This document shows positions 1 to 12,026 of a stretch of DNA of 64,000 nucleotides, in pieces. Location: assembly GCA_026874595.1 (NCBI GenBank), contig CM049321.1:5389479-5453478 (forward strand). The letters are read 5' to 3'. The stretch's first letter is position 1. The number at the start of each line of letters is the position of its first letter. A model generated the notes under the pieces. That model did no database searches. It was not told where the DNA came from and worked only from the letters and a program-made list of their open reading frames with translations. Source of the DNA: Sipunculus nudus (lineage: Eukaryota; Annelida; Sipuncula; Golfingiida; Sipunculidae). A program made the translations under genes and the position numbers.

Positions 1-1398
1 TTACTTTTTTATCATCTGCATTATGGCTGCCCCCCCCCCCCCCCCTTCCATACCCCTCGAGGACAAGCGAGGTATATAAGATACTCGACCAAGCTTTAGA
101 TCTTCTTATTATGTAACAGTGCAACATACAAACCCCCAATTGACTCTTTGCAGTACTAATAGCAGAATACAGCGATTCCTGTTCAGACATGATTTTACGT
201 CATATTTACCTGATATTGTGAACATCGGGACGTTTAGGCAAATAGCGAGAGCGACTGAATAGGTATACACGCCAGTTTAAAAAAAAATCATTTCTCACGA
301 AAGTGAATTAACAACTTAATCATTTGACTTGATCGGCTGGGTCCAATGGTTGAAAATAGCGCCGAGTACCAGTCTAGAATGGGGTTGTGTTATAACGAGG
401 GTGAATAATGTTCACTCGACCGAATGACATCGCGTGAACTTTGCTTGCATCTGTGGAAATTTCCTGTATTCATTTTGTGGTCATTTATATCGATTAGTTA
501 ATATTTTAATTTATGTGGTATATATGAGAAATAGCTGTACATGATGCTTTTTATAAGGCCATCCATAATATATGCCTCTAGGCAAGGCGACTCTGGGTAT
601 TAAAGACAAGCAATGCTCACGTGGTGACGATCCCGGGGTGCCCGAGACTGACATGACCTGCCGTAAAACTAGAAAGCAATAAATGAATGATCCGAACATG
701 TTACAATGTACGTAAAAGTGTAGATATATTCACATTGCCAGCTTTTTCTGCTCTGAGAAAATTAACCTCTTGTATTTGAACTGCAGTATTAGATGAAAAT
801 AGTATAGAAATTTTATACTGTATATTTAAAAAACCAAGAACGGTTCTTTTTTAAACTTCATTGTTCATTTTATACATAATTAAATGAAGTTTTATATTTA
901 AATGGTTAAGAAGATTCAAATAGTCTTGTTTTTTTTTAATATTTGTAAACATCGGAGAAAGTTTTAAAAGGGAAATCCTTTAATACATGCATTTTCACAA
1001 AACTGGTAACATGTTCCTCGTAAATGTAGAGGTTATATAAAAAAATTTGGTATTTGTAGTCCAAGGCAATCTCGCAACAAAAGATAAATTGGCAACTGTG
1101 GTTGCCACAGCGACGTAAAGCTCATTTGATTATTACCAAGATACCAAGAAGCTGCGTGATTTGAATAATTTCCCACCGCGGTTCATTTGTATACGTATCT
1201 GTACTGTCTCTGTAGTTATGTGCGCTTTATTTTTTAAACTTCTGTACCGCTCGTTCTCTACTTTGTGCCACCTGTGATGAATATATAAATATATAAATGG
1301 AAAATAAACTTTTTATTTCCTGTATTTGTTTGTTTTTCGTGTGGAGTGATTTAACGTTTGATTGCGTGTTATGCACATGCATATGCACTGCGCCGTAA

Positions 1399-1400
<2 letters not shown>
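1..1400. other. AT-rich non-coding stretch, no gene recognised
   Basis: No open frame here resembles a protein and no RNA gene was recognised. The sequence is moderately AT-rich and not obviously repetitive, apart from a 16-base run of C at 30-45. Confidence 0.5.
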
Positions 1401-1455
<55 letters not shown>

Positions 1456-1462
1456 AAACCTT

Positions 1463-1500
<38 letters not shown>

Positions 1501-1524
1501 AGAGAGAGAGAGAGAGAGAGAGAG
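1401..1524. repeat. (TA)n tract followed by (GA)n
   Basis: Nearly uninterrupted TA dinucleotides run from 1401 to about 1498, broken by a short spacer near 1451-1462. They are followed directly by a GA run to 1524. Simple microsatellite. Confidence 0.95.
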
Positions 1525-1606
1525 TCTGATCTAGATCTATTTTGTTTGCCGCGCGTAAATGAGAGGCTGTTTCGTCGCTAATGACATCTTGGGAGCAGGT
1601 GCGTTG

Positions 1607-1611
<5 letters not shown>

Positions 1612-1660
<49 letters not shown>

Positions 1661-1687
1661 TGAGTATAACTAAAAATCTATCAATGA

Positions 1688-1720
<33 letters not shown>
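1612..1720. repeat. two (TA)n microsatellites
   Basis: TA runs at 1612-1656 and 1689-1720 flank about 30 bases of ordinary sequence. Confidence 0.95.
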
Positions 1721-1724
<4 letters not shown>

Positions 1725-3585
1725 ATATTTAGGGTTACTTTTTTCCTGAAGAATGGTTAATGTTTACATTGATGGGTGAGTTTTGTTTCCACACGTATTT
1801 CCATAATTTGCAGCGCTAGCGGTATATCTTTTTTCCGACATGCGACTTGCGACAGCTGGGTTTTAGTCTGAGCGCAAAATGGCAGCCCTCATTAGCGGGT
1901 TCGACATTTTTGCGAGGTCAGGGGTTCTATAATGACACGGGAATACAACAGGATAGTACTCCGATGACCGTCTCAAGGTGGGAATCTATCTGTCTATGTA
2001 TCTTTCTCGCATGGTGGCGAATAGACCTGTATCTTCCAAGTAGAAGACACAGGAACGCTCTGGGGGTGACCGCGCCCTCTTCCGCAAATGATAGTAGGAT
2101 ATCACAGATGACTGGTCCGCTTAAAACAGAGGATCGATGTCACATGGAATATCCATTAGTATAATTTTTTCTTATTATTTTATTATAATAGTGATTTTCA
2201 TTGCCTCCGCCAGGAGGGTATGCCTTCGTTCCACTTGAATTTACCCTAGAAATATAATTTCTATGCAAGCAATTAAAATGTGTACGTATTGGTAAATATG
2301 AAATGGCACTATGCTAATGTGCCTTATTTGGTTATAGGTCCTAAATGTCATTTAATATTCTAACGTTCTCTACAAATAAGCGTCAAAAGGCTTATATTGT
2401 TAAAACATAATGTGCAATGAAATATGCACTAAAGTTTTATTTTTGAAAATTTGCTTAATATAATACAATATTTTCAAACAAAATACTTTAAAAATAGTCT
2501 TTTTAATTTTGGGTCCGTTAAATTTCTTGGAGATCTGGTTTATATCCTGTCCCATCGGGACAGACTGCCCGGATGAATTTTGTTTGTTAATTTCGAGCTC
2601 TGTATATTTTCATAACAGGTTTTGTATAACAAGATTTGTTGACATTGACTTAACTTACGTGACGAGATTACTTGGGTAGCTACGGCCTGGTTTTACGACC
2701 GTGTACTCACGTGACCTGTGTATGAGTCAGCGTGTCATAATATCCTCTCAGTAAATTCCGGCTGGTCGTCAGTGATGGAGTTGAAGAGTTAGAAGACAGA
2801 GGGCAGCACGTGCCTCGTCACAAGGAGCTGGAGCTGGATTCATGATCAGCACCGTTCCACCAGAGGTCATTTAAAGGTGCCCAGTCGCCTACTGTTTGAG
2901 AAAGAATTTATGTGACTTCTGGCTTCTTCTCTGTATATATTAATGATCTAAGGGTAATTTTGGTTGTGATAAGTTTTTATAATGCCTTCGTGAAGTATGT
3001 GTGAAATTGTTTATAAACAATGTGTGTGTAAATAGAGCAATGTTGACAAACGGGAAAAACGTTATCTAAGTTGGTAGGTTGCATGTATGGGGAGATAGAA
3101 AGGTCACTTGTTGCTACACGCCATTTGCAAAGCTCTAGCTTATCCGACTTGCTGCCAGATGCCCTTATTGAATTTGTTTTAATTTGGTAGGCCCCCTTAT
3201 ATTATAAACACGTTGATATAAACAAAACAAGTAGCTTGTGTGCGGTGGTATCCACGTTTTCTTGCCAATTTTTTTTTCAATTCCAAGGGATTACCTTAAG
3301 TTTATAAAGGTCAGATAGTTGATTGGCCGGGAGAGTACTTTTCTAAACTGTCAAACTTCAAAATAAAAATTTACCACAGTTCAAGGAAGCACCTTCTGTT
3401 AATATGCTCATGCGCATGCTTTTTAATTAGTTATTCCATGAAGTCCTTGCCGCAAAACATCCCTGTTTATGTAATTTACATAATAATAATTCTTAGCCAA
3501 CATATTTTGACGGACTACATCACCCTGAGGGATTCACTAGCTACATTAATACCTACGCTGCTGGTGTATTAAGGTACCCCTGTGC

Positions 3586-3638
3586 ATTGTGGGAAAATTA
3601 TTTCTTTACCCACAATCCCACGCGTAATTTCCCACAAT
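3586..3638. repeat. 11-bp inverted repeat with GTGGGAA / TTCCCAC cores
   Basis: ATTGTGGGAAA at 3586-3596 is the exact reverse complement of TTTCCCACAAT at 3628-3638. The core matches the CSL/Su(H) recognition consensus (GTGGGAA), but the spacing is not that of a standard paired site, so function is only a possibility. Confidence 0.4.
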
Positions 3639-3909
3639 TTCACCCGTAATTTTGCTTCCTTAATTCCCGAGAAGCGCTTTATGAATGTGTACATATTTTA
3701 ACTGTTTGTGATTTAATCTGGCGGTTCGTTTTGTTGCTGTAGAGGACATGGGTGAAGGTTCTTGTACACTCCTCTGTTTTTGCTGGTAAAATTCTGGAAC
3801 TGAAATAGATTTTTAAATATTGAAAATAAAACAGGTGAATCTGTTAAACCATTTAAATGTTCATATGCATCTTTTAACATTCCAAAGACCGATCCCCCGC
3901 CCACGTTTG

Positions 3910-3911
3910 TC

Positions 3912-3956
<45 letters not shown>

Positions 3957-3959
3957 TCC
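3910..3959. repeat. (TC)n microsatellite
   Basis: An almost pure TC dinucleotide run, interrupted once by TG. Confidence 0.95.
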
Positions 3960-6423
3960 GAGCATGTCTGTGTTTATCTGAATACTTTTTTGTCGTATCC
4001 CCTGTATGTCGGTGACCTAGAATAGAATATGACACTAAACTGTGGTTAAAATTTAAAGAAGTGGTCGCTTCATTAGATTCAGAATTCCTGGACACTGGAT
4101 GATGACCCGGATCTCCCTGCCATCTGGCGGTGAATTTCACAACTAATTTAAAGTAACTGCAGTTGGCATTCGGAACACTTCGGGCGAATCCTTTGACTTC
4201 TAATCCCGAATGATACACCGCCAGTTCTGGTACAGTACGCCCGAACTCGACCAGGTTGCCATTACTACCGACTTGTCTAATTTTAAATCACAATATCCAC
4301 AAAGAATACACTGAATTTGTCATAATAATGTGTCCTATGGGCTTTATATGTTGCTAAACATCAAATATGACCAGGTTCCGACAGTAATTTAAATAGGAAG
4401 CTCAGATTTTATCATAATATGGCTCATACATCGCCCACTAGAGGTGGACTTCCTGGCGTGAACTTTATCCTCGTGCAGTCCAAATCAGTATTCCCGGGAT
4501 TTTCCCTTCTATTTCTTGGATCAGTTTTGTCTTATAGCTTTAAATGCAGAAAATGTGAGGACTGGCAATACCTGTAGAAAAAATACATTGTTTTGTTCTT
4601 ACAAACGAACAACAGGTGTGCAGTTGACCTGGGTTTTCCGGAATACTTTCAATGGCGCCCCTATGTACATCCGAGGCTAGAACCCAACGGATTTTGCCGA
4701 AGTGTCCCGATTACTGCAGCTGGTTCGGATTTACTTGTCAAATTGTGTCGTAACAGAAACTACTTCCCTGACCACGTGGCGCCCTGTAACAGTCCCTTCC
4801 AAAAAAATTCGAAATCAAAACAGTTATTACCATCAGGTGAAGCAAAATAGCACCTGGTCAGTCCTCATAAAGAGACTAAAAGTCTCCGCATTAACATATA
4901 ATTCCCTCTTCTGTATGTTTTGTAATAGACATTATTAGCGCTGTTTTAATCTTGAAGTCCCTTTTTCACATACCATGTAAGTTATATATACATGAAGTAA
5001 AGTGTTTTCTCCTTAAAATATTAACTTGGTGTTTACCTTTTTTTTTTCGTTCTGAAACCGTTTGCTTACTCCTGTAATAAGGTGGAAATAAATTTGTCGC
5101 GCACGCCATCTGGAAGCCAAACCGGGCAACTTTACAAAGAAAGAGATTTGTCCGAGTTCCTGGTTTCATTTTGTTTCTTCTTCTTGTTTGACGTTTGTCG
5201 CGCATGTGCAGGATCGGACCTCTGGTCAAGCAATTTTGTTTTGTTAACAGACACACGCGGACAGTATTTACTAACATACAGAACCATAACAAAGTGTAAA
5301 ACTAAACATTTAAAGTGGAGATAACAAGTCCGTGTGCCGTCTTACTGAAAAACAAACTGTTGTATTCAGCAAAAAAATGAACTAATGCCCATAATACACA
5401 TATAACTATAATTTTTTATGCTTGAGAGACTGAATCCATTGCTGGTATAGTGTGATATTGGTTAACAATCTCTCTGGAAAAAAGTAGCCCTCACTCTTCA
5501 GTAACACGGGTTCGCCTGGCCAGATGCTAACAAATGCTGGCGATGATCCTTATGAATGGACCGGGCTCTACGTGGGCAATAGAATCACCGTGTCACAATG
5601 ATATATAATACCTTGGATAAAAATATTATTGGGTAACCCAGATATCCTCCAAACTTTAATGGATTGTTCCCTGGGTATATTACTCTAAGCCTGCACACAA
5701 TTTCAACAAGAGTACTGATTGAGAGAATTTATTACTTGTTAAAAAATGGTCTCTTTTATTCTGTTGGCCCTGTAGTGATCTGCACCATACGTTTATGACA
5801 AAATGAGAGCTAGACTCCCCTTTTGTCATTTCACATAGCAAACCATAAACTGCTCTGTGGTCCTGAATGTTCTTTGTATTATCATATAAGGCTGGATAAA
5901 AAAAATATGAGAAGATACGCCTATCCGCCACCTTAATGTAAAACAATTTTATCTCAGTTTGTTACGATTTTAGCGAAGGTACACCGACTTTTTAATTTTC
6001 CTTCTTTGTCATGTTAACAAAATCCGCATATTGTTCATATTGTAATGAAATCAGTTTTTACTGGGGAAGTCAGTAGAATACACTAGTTAATTAATTAAGT
6101 TAGCTTCACTGTGATTAATATGTGGGAAAGGGGGTTCAGGGTCCGTGTCACCATACCATGTGTATGGTTTAGATTACATAGAATTTTGACAAGAATAAAT
6201 AGTATTTTTGAAGTACGGGGTGGGTCCTTACGATTAAACTCTGGGATAGAGGACCCTGGCTTCCTGAATATTACTTTAGTTATTCTTGTCAGGGCCGTCT
6301 GATGATGTCAGACGGGTGTAGGGTGTCAGTAGGGATAGTATTAATATTGTGTATAAAATGATAGAGGTTTAATTTAGCTTGTGATAGTTGGACAACTGTA
6401 GATAATACTTTCTGACTTTCACT

Positions 6424-6465
6424 TGATCTGGTAGGGTTTTACCATGATCTGGTAGGGTTTTACCA
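6424..6465. repeat. 21-bp direct tandem duplication
   Basis: The unit TGATCTGGTAGGGTTTTACCA occurs twice head to tail, starting at 6424 and 6445. Confidence 0.9.
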
Positions 6466-7018
6466 TAAAAATAGTTTTTATCTGGGCTACTGATATTCAT
6501 GAAGATTATTAATATTATTCGCAGACATTGCTTGAGCGAACTATGATCGGTGTCTTTAGCATAGTCACCGTCTAAATTTGCTAGGGTTTTGTCATCTGGA
6601 TCTTTGATATAGTATTTTATGCATCTTTGTGGCATATACTGGCTGGAATAGCAGTTGTTCTATGTTAAATGTTTGCCCAATTGCATATGTTAATTCGTTG
6701 GTTCAGACATACAGGTTTGTGACCTTACCGTAGATGTGTTTGTTTACATTCTGATGCACGCGGGTGTAAACTAATGAAGTGTCGTTTATAGGGTTTAATT
6801 GCGTGTAAAGTCAGAAACAAGCCGTATGTTATATGGTTCCTACCTTTAACTAGTCGCTTATAACTACAAATGTCATGGTAGATTGAAGGAAGTGGGTAAA
6901 ATCCATTATTATGGTTATATATTCGCTGTACCGGTCGTCAGACTTGAAGTCGGCGCCATTATATTTAGGCCGTGTCGTGTGCACAAGCTTTGTTATGGCT
7001 GTCCGTGTCGCTCTAGAT

Positions 7019-7064
7019 GCTTGGCAACGGAGCCCTATAAATACTCGGGCCGCCCGCTGATTGG
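7019..7064 (+). promoter_or_regulatory. possible promoter-like motif group
   Basis: GCTTGGCAAC (7019-7028) resembles an X-box half, TATAAATA lies at 7036-7043, and ATTGG, an inverted CCAAT, at 7060-7064. The surroundings are locally GC-richer. No recognisable coding exon follows, so this may be chance. Confidence 0.15.
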
Positions 7065-7128
7065 TGGCATATCCCATGTCCGGTTCAGGAAGACAGGTCA
7101 GACTTTACATTTTTTGGTCGTGTTCCAA

Positions 7129-7144
7129 GGGGGGGGGGGGGGGG
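7129..7144. repeat. poly-G run (16)
   Basis: Sixteen consecutive G. Comparable runs of C or G occur at 30-45, 34861-34872 and 42504-42515. Confidence 0.9.
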
Positions 7145-8424
7145 CGCCCGACGGGTGGATAAGGGTTCTTTTAATGAACTACTGGTATAACCGTTTCCTC
7201 CCCCGGATGAAGAACTCCCTGGGAACATTTAAGAATATCTCCACAGGGTTTTATTTGGGTAAAATTTGGCTTTATCTGGGTAAAATTTTGACCATCATTT
7301 CGGCCTCAGTGGATTGTGGTCCACAAATTATCGTGGTCATAATTTTGACCATTGACCTAGGGTTCCCCCGTTTCTGCTGTTACAAGTAGTCTTTATTATT
7401 GCTCCGTGTTTAAGTGGTAAGACCTTTACTTTAAATTGTCAGAAGATTTTAATAAGGTCCGCGTCAGTGTTTTTACATGGAAATTTTATAACAGGTTCCC
7501 GTGTTTTTTATATGATTGGGAGATAGAATTTTCTTTATTTCAATCCCGTATTATCATCTTAAAGACATGTGCGTTACATATTGATGGGACCTTACTTCCA
7601 CCGGGTCAAATTGATACAAACGCCTAGGCCATTATTGGGGGGAAATTCATGCCGGAATTTGTTAACTTTCTTTACCCACGGTCCTTTGTAAAATTTTTGG
7701 GATATAAAACTATGGAGATATTCTCTTTAGAATGATAGTTCATTGGGGACATTCGATGTTATTTGCTTTAATTACTTGAAAACTTTGCTCATATTTACAA
7801 TGTTACCTAAATTTTTCATTTACATATTCTTTGACTTCTCAGCCATGCACGTGTTAAATAGGGGAGAGAAATTAGCTTAGGGAATTTTTATCTTATCACT
7901 TGTATTATACTCATCAGTGGGATCATTTTAGAGCGTTATAGGGTTAAACCAAAATCAAGAAAAGGGGTGGGGGGAACGCTACCATTATCATAGAAAAATT
8001 AGAGGCCATCCTCTCGAGATTTATAATTTAGGGTAAGTTTATGGTTATTCATCTTTGATGCGGTCATCTTCATCTTTGTATTATAGTTGTATATATTAAA
8101 TATTCTAAAACTTAACAGTGTCCTAATTCTTCTTGGAGTACAATAGTAAAATGATAAAAGGGTATAAATGACAGAATGTGTGCATATGCGGGAGTAAATT
8201 ATAGAGTACCTTTGAATAATTAACAAGAGTAGAAGGACTGAAAAACTATTGTTAACTTCCCTTTGCCTGCCGGATAGGCCATGAACCACTTGTATTCCTA
8301 TCCCGTCCAAACCCAATTAATTTATTATCTTTGAGTTTTATTTAATTCTGGGAGAAGGTTATTTCCTGATTTTACCTCCGGATATTTAGTTTTTTTTTGT
8401 CGGGAGCCATCCTTATACCTCCTC

Positions 8425-8588
8425 CCTTGTGCGTGCGCTGTCCGAACCCCAACCGGCCTGAGGCAGGGCCACTCCCCCGCTCGTCGGCCAGGCACCCCAG
8501 GGCCGGGTGAAAACAGCGTGCGTAACAATATATGGACCTATTTCTTTTACAATGCCAGGCGAGTCAGAAAGAAGCCAGGCGAGTCAGA
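8425..8588 (+). other. GC-rich block with a 15-bp direct repeat upstream of the LINE ORF1
   Basis: Bases 8425-8520 are markedly GC-rich compared with their neighbours. GCCAGGCGAGTCAGA then occurs at 8554-8568 and 8574-8588, a 20-bp period. The block ends about 220 bases upstream of the ORF1 start at 8805. It could be part of that element's 5' untranslated/promoter region, but the element boundary was not found. Confidence 0.3.
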
Positions 8589-8804
8589 CATGTTCAACAA
8601 TATGATGTGTAAATGGCGGAAAAGCGGCTTCTCAGTAGCTCTTGTTAAACAAGCCATTTTATGGGGCTAACTGACAGTATGAACTGGTAGTGCATATTAC
8701 AAATGAAATTGGGATTATAATTGTTTCTACTGGAAACACCGCAAGTTCAAAGGTATGTGCCTAAGGTTTTGAACTTCACTAATATCACATCTTCTGTTGC
8801 AACA

Positions 8805-9643
8805 ATGGCGACCCCTAAAGATAACACGCAATTCAACACTAAGCGTAGACACTTGTCAGATGGTTCTTTGTCACCAGGCACGCCGATTCCTTCGGAAAAG
8901 AATTCTAAACCTATATCTGATGAAAATCCAATTTTAGCTGCACTAGAGGCATTGGACAAATCTGCTCCCTTGACGATTGGGGTCTTTGCTAGATTTCTAA
9001 ACTTACAATCAGAGCACATGATGTGCCTGTTCAATGACAAAATGAATGAACAACCGGAGCTGATAAAGGAGCAAAAGACTGAAATTGAATATTCAAAAAA
9101 CAGGCTTGAGACCTTTGAAACTGAATCTCAAATGAAAAATAGTGAATTACAGCAGTTGAGAAGAAATTATGATGACCTTCATCAATATACAAGGCGAAAC
9201 TCCATTCGCATCTCTGGGCTTCCCGAAACAAAAGGGGAAAATACAGAAACATTAGCTAAGGATTTTCTATTGAACACTTTGCATGCTGAGCTCACGGAGC
9301 ACGACTTTTGTCGCACTCACCGGGTCGGTAAACCATCAGACGACGACCACAAGCGCGGCAGGGAAATCCTAGTCAAGTTCACGAACTTTAAAGCCAAGCG
9401 AAAAGTGTTCGCCGCGCGGAAGCTTTGCCGAACTGCAATGTCTGAAAGCAGGGTCTATACGTGAATGAGGATTTAACGAGACAAAGGGCAGGTGTGGCAT
9501 TTGAGGCACGTAAACTCAAACGAGCTGGCAAGATCCAAGACACCTGGACTTTTGACGGACTGATTTTCTTTAAGGTAAATGACAACAAAACTGAAACTGT
9601 TGCTAACATGTCCGACCTACAAGCGCTTTGCTTTGCCTCCTAG
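8805..9643 (+). pseudogene. LINE ORF1-like RNA-binding protein, frameshifted
   Basis: This is an ORF1-type nucleic-acid-binding protein of a non-LTR retrotransposon. The ATG at 8805 is chosen as the first Met before continuous sequence; the open frame extends back to 8721 without another ATG. Residues about 1-60 are Ser/Pro-rich and polar. About 65-120 are Gln/Glu/Lys-rich and suit a coiled coil. A block beginning QYTRRNSIRISGLPE, continuing to FCRTHRVGKP and EILVKFTNFKAKRKVF, matches the RRM-like core of L1-type ORF1 proteins (family knowledge). The frame ends in TGA just after residue R of SESR. The expected continuation (NEDLTRQRAG...) resumes in another frame from about 9455 and stops at 9643, so one frameshift near 9450-9460 breaks the gene. 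No matching ORF2 lies directly downstream, so this is probably a truncated copy. Confidence 0.75.
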
Positions 9644-9868
9644 CTGAAGTGTACATAGAAAAATATAGCTGCATCTGAGGATGTTTATAAATATGAGAAT
9701 TGAAAAATATCCTTACACAATGTTTTATCGTGTGACAATTTGAAAATATCCTTTCCAATTGTTAATCGACAAAGGTGTTTTTCTTTATATCAATATTCCC
9801 TTAAGACAGGAATGGTAATTATGAAACTACGTAAATAGCTGATGTGTTCAGGTTACAATTAAACTTCA
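9644..9868. other. short non-coding stretch after ORF1
   Basis: AT-rich sequence with no gene. It may include the 3' end of the ORF1-bearing element but has no clear poly-A tail. Confidence 0.3.
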
Positions 9869-10190
9869 TATACGCCCGTCTGTGAAGGGACGTACTAAGA
9901 AACATACCCACGATCTGTCCGTCCGTCCGTTAACTTTAAGTCGGCGGGATAATTCAGGTTACCAAATCACTTCGTATATACGCCCGTCTGTGAAGGGACG
10001 TAACATGGCATACACCCACGGTCCGTCAGTCCGAACGTTAACTTTTAGTCGCCGTGATAATTAACTGCCATGGGCTTCGGAGGATATTACGAATCTAGTC
10101 GTAACCACAAACAAATATATTATCTGGACGGAATTCGATCATGGGCAAAATTCACGTATATTAGTGAGGTGACCGGTCACTAGGCTACTT
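9869..10190. repeat. dispersed repeat with two 108-bp tandem units and a tail
   Basis: TATACGCCCGTCTGTGAAGG begins two similar units at 9869 and 9977 (period 108). Both continue through a 'cccacg..tccgtc' segment and 'gttaactt..agtcg'. Downstream (10120-10190) the words 'ttcgatcatgggcaaaattc' and 'gaccggtcactaggctact' also occur in diverged form at about 24775-24840. A related reverse-oriented segment is at 46800-46893. It is a dispersed non-coding repeat of unknown class. Confidence 0.7.
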
Positions 10191-10579
10191 TGTGGTGTCT
10201 CAGCAATAACTTGCCAGCAATGTGATGGAGTTGGATAAATTCTAGAGAAATATTAACCAATGTAATATCCCATCTATATATGTGTGTAAATGTATGTGTG
10301 TATGAATATCGATAGATGTATATGCACATGCACGTATATGCATGTGCAGATGCATAAATTGGTTCGACCTCCGGCAAAACCAGCGCAGGTCTGTTGAATT
10401 GCCATGAAATTCATCGTATAATTATTAACTCAAAGTGACACTGAGATAGCCCAGCGGGCTATTATCCACCATATGTGAAACTCTTGTTGTCTTTTTATTA
10501 TGAATCGCCGTGTGGAGATATTAACATATTTGTAAAATGTGTAAATTCAGTGTAATACTGTGCAAATTTGTAAAAACTA

Positions 10580-10863
10580 CCGTGATACTGAGGGATAATC
10601 GTAATTAAAGGGTTATCTACCTTTTAATGATCACAGTTCAACAATTGTGCAGACATTTACATATGTGTTAAAGTTTATTAACTACTGTGATACTCCGGAA
10701 TAACCAGCATTAACTATTAATTCATAATCACAGCGATACAATAGTACAGTCATGTACATAATTACATCGTAATTAAAGCATTGACTATACTTATTCACCA
10801 TCACAGTGGTCCAGAGGTGCAGATATCTGTGTGTGTATGTATATATATGTGTTTGTGTATGTG

Positions 10864-10909
<46 letters not shown>

Positions 10910-11740
10910 TGTGTATGTTCGTAAAAGGTTATTTATAAACCACTGTATTAATCTAGTATCGTAATTAAAGCATTGACTATACTTATTCACCATCACAGTG
11001 GTCCAGAGGTGCAGATGTGTGTGTGTAAGGGTGTGTGTGTGTATGTGTACATATATATATATATATATGTATGTTCGTAAAAGGTTATTTATAAACCACT
11101 GTGATACTCTGGTATAATCATAATTTAATCGTTACTACTTATTCACTTTCACAAGGGTACATTGGTGTATGTGTTTATATGTTTGTAAAAGATTATTCAT
11201 AAAATACCGTGATACACTATACGGAATAACTGTAATTTATAGCATGGACTACTTATTTACTATCACAGGGGTATAGTGGTGCAGTTATTTACATATTCAT
11301 TCAAGGTTATTAATGAAGTATTGTGATACTCTGGAAGAATCATAATTAAAGAATCAAATACTTATTCACCATCACAGAGGTTAAGTGGTGCACGTATATG
11401 TATGTAAATATATATATATATATGTGTGTATATGAGAATGTATATATATGTATGTGGGTATGTATATATATATATATATATATATATTTGTAAAAGGTTA
11501 TTGATAAATTACTGTGATACTCTGGTATAATTAAAATTAAGACATTGGCTACTTATTTACTATCACGAGGGTACAGTGGTGCAGATATTTATTTGTTTGT
11601 AAAAGGTTATTTATAAACTATACCGTGATACAGTGCATGGGATAATCGGGGTCAAAGCATTAACTATTTAATCACTAACACAGGGGTACAGTGGAGATAT
11701 TTTCATGTTTGTGATAGGTTATTCATTATCACAGTGGTAC
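10580..11740. repeat. degenerate tandem repeat with palindromic monomers
   Basis: About nine imperfect monomers contain, in order, 'accactGTGATAC', 'tctggtataat', 'taattaaagcattgact', 'tattcaccaTCACAGtggt', 'gtgcagata' and 'gtaaaaggttatttataaa'. GTGATAC occurrences include 10582, 10687, 11101, 11209, 11323, 11514 and 11625; a diverged monomer starts near 10941. Core spacing is about 105-115 bp where no microsatellite intervenes. ACCACTGTGATA and TATCACAGTGGT are reverse complements, so each monomer has inverted arms. TG/TA microsatellites expand at the same internal position (after 'gtgcaga') in three monomers: about 10830-10910, 11015-11069 and 11395-11488. Confidence 0.8.
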
Positions 11741-12026
11741 TATTGAATTAAATGATCTGGACTATTTTGATACAAATTTAATACTTCAATGAGCCCCTTT
11801 ATCAAGATTTGTCTATGGTCATTCACTAATTCAGTAACAGTTTTTATATATTGTGGCAGAAAAGGAGGTTAGCCCCAGCCTATATTTGGTGGTATGCTCA
11901 AAGCAAAGCAGCGATGCTTTATTCATTTGTATATTATATGTTTTCATTTTATGTTAATTGTTTTATCATCATTTTATGGTAGGTTGTTGTCGTATTTAAT
12001 ATGGAAACCATGGGCGCAGTTCTTAG

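Larger units (their letters stand above)
1721..8424. other. long stretch with no recognised gene
   Basis: Open frames here are short and none has a recognisable domain. Small features are a hairpin at 2547-2563 (7-bp stem CTGTCCC/GGGACAG, 3-base loop), a pyrimidine microsatellite at 3910-3959, a 21-bp direct duplication at 6424-6465 and a run of 16 G at 7129-7144. The phrase 'ccaggagggtatgc' near 2210 resembles one near 55585, which suggests fragments of a dispersed repeat. No host exon could be supported. Confidence 0.45.

Noticed and set aside
1847-2164. 105-codon plus-strand frame
   Set aside because: No recognisable motif and no Met at its start by the standard eukaryotic code.
5488-5600. 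frame with EWTGLYVGNRITVSQ, resembling a lectin-like exon
   Set aside because: Too short, no cysteines in the right places and no splice sites on both sides.
10353-10366. GGTTCGACCTCC as a tRNA B-box
   Set aside because: No A-box at the right distance and no cloverleaf could be drawn.
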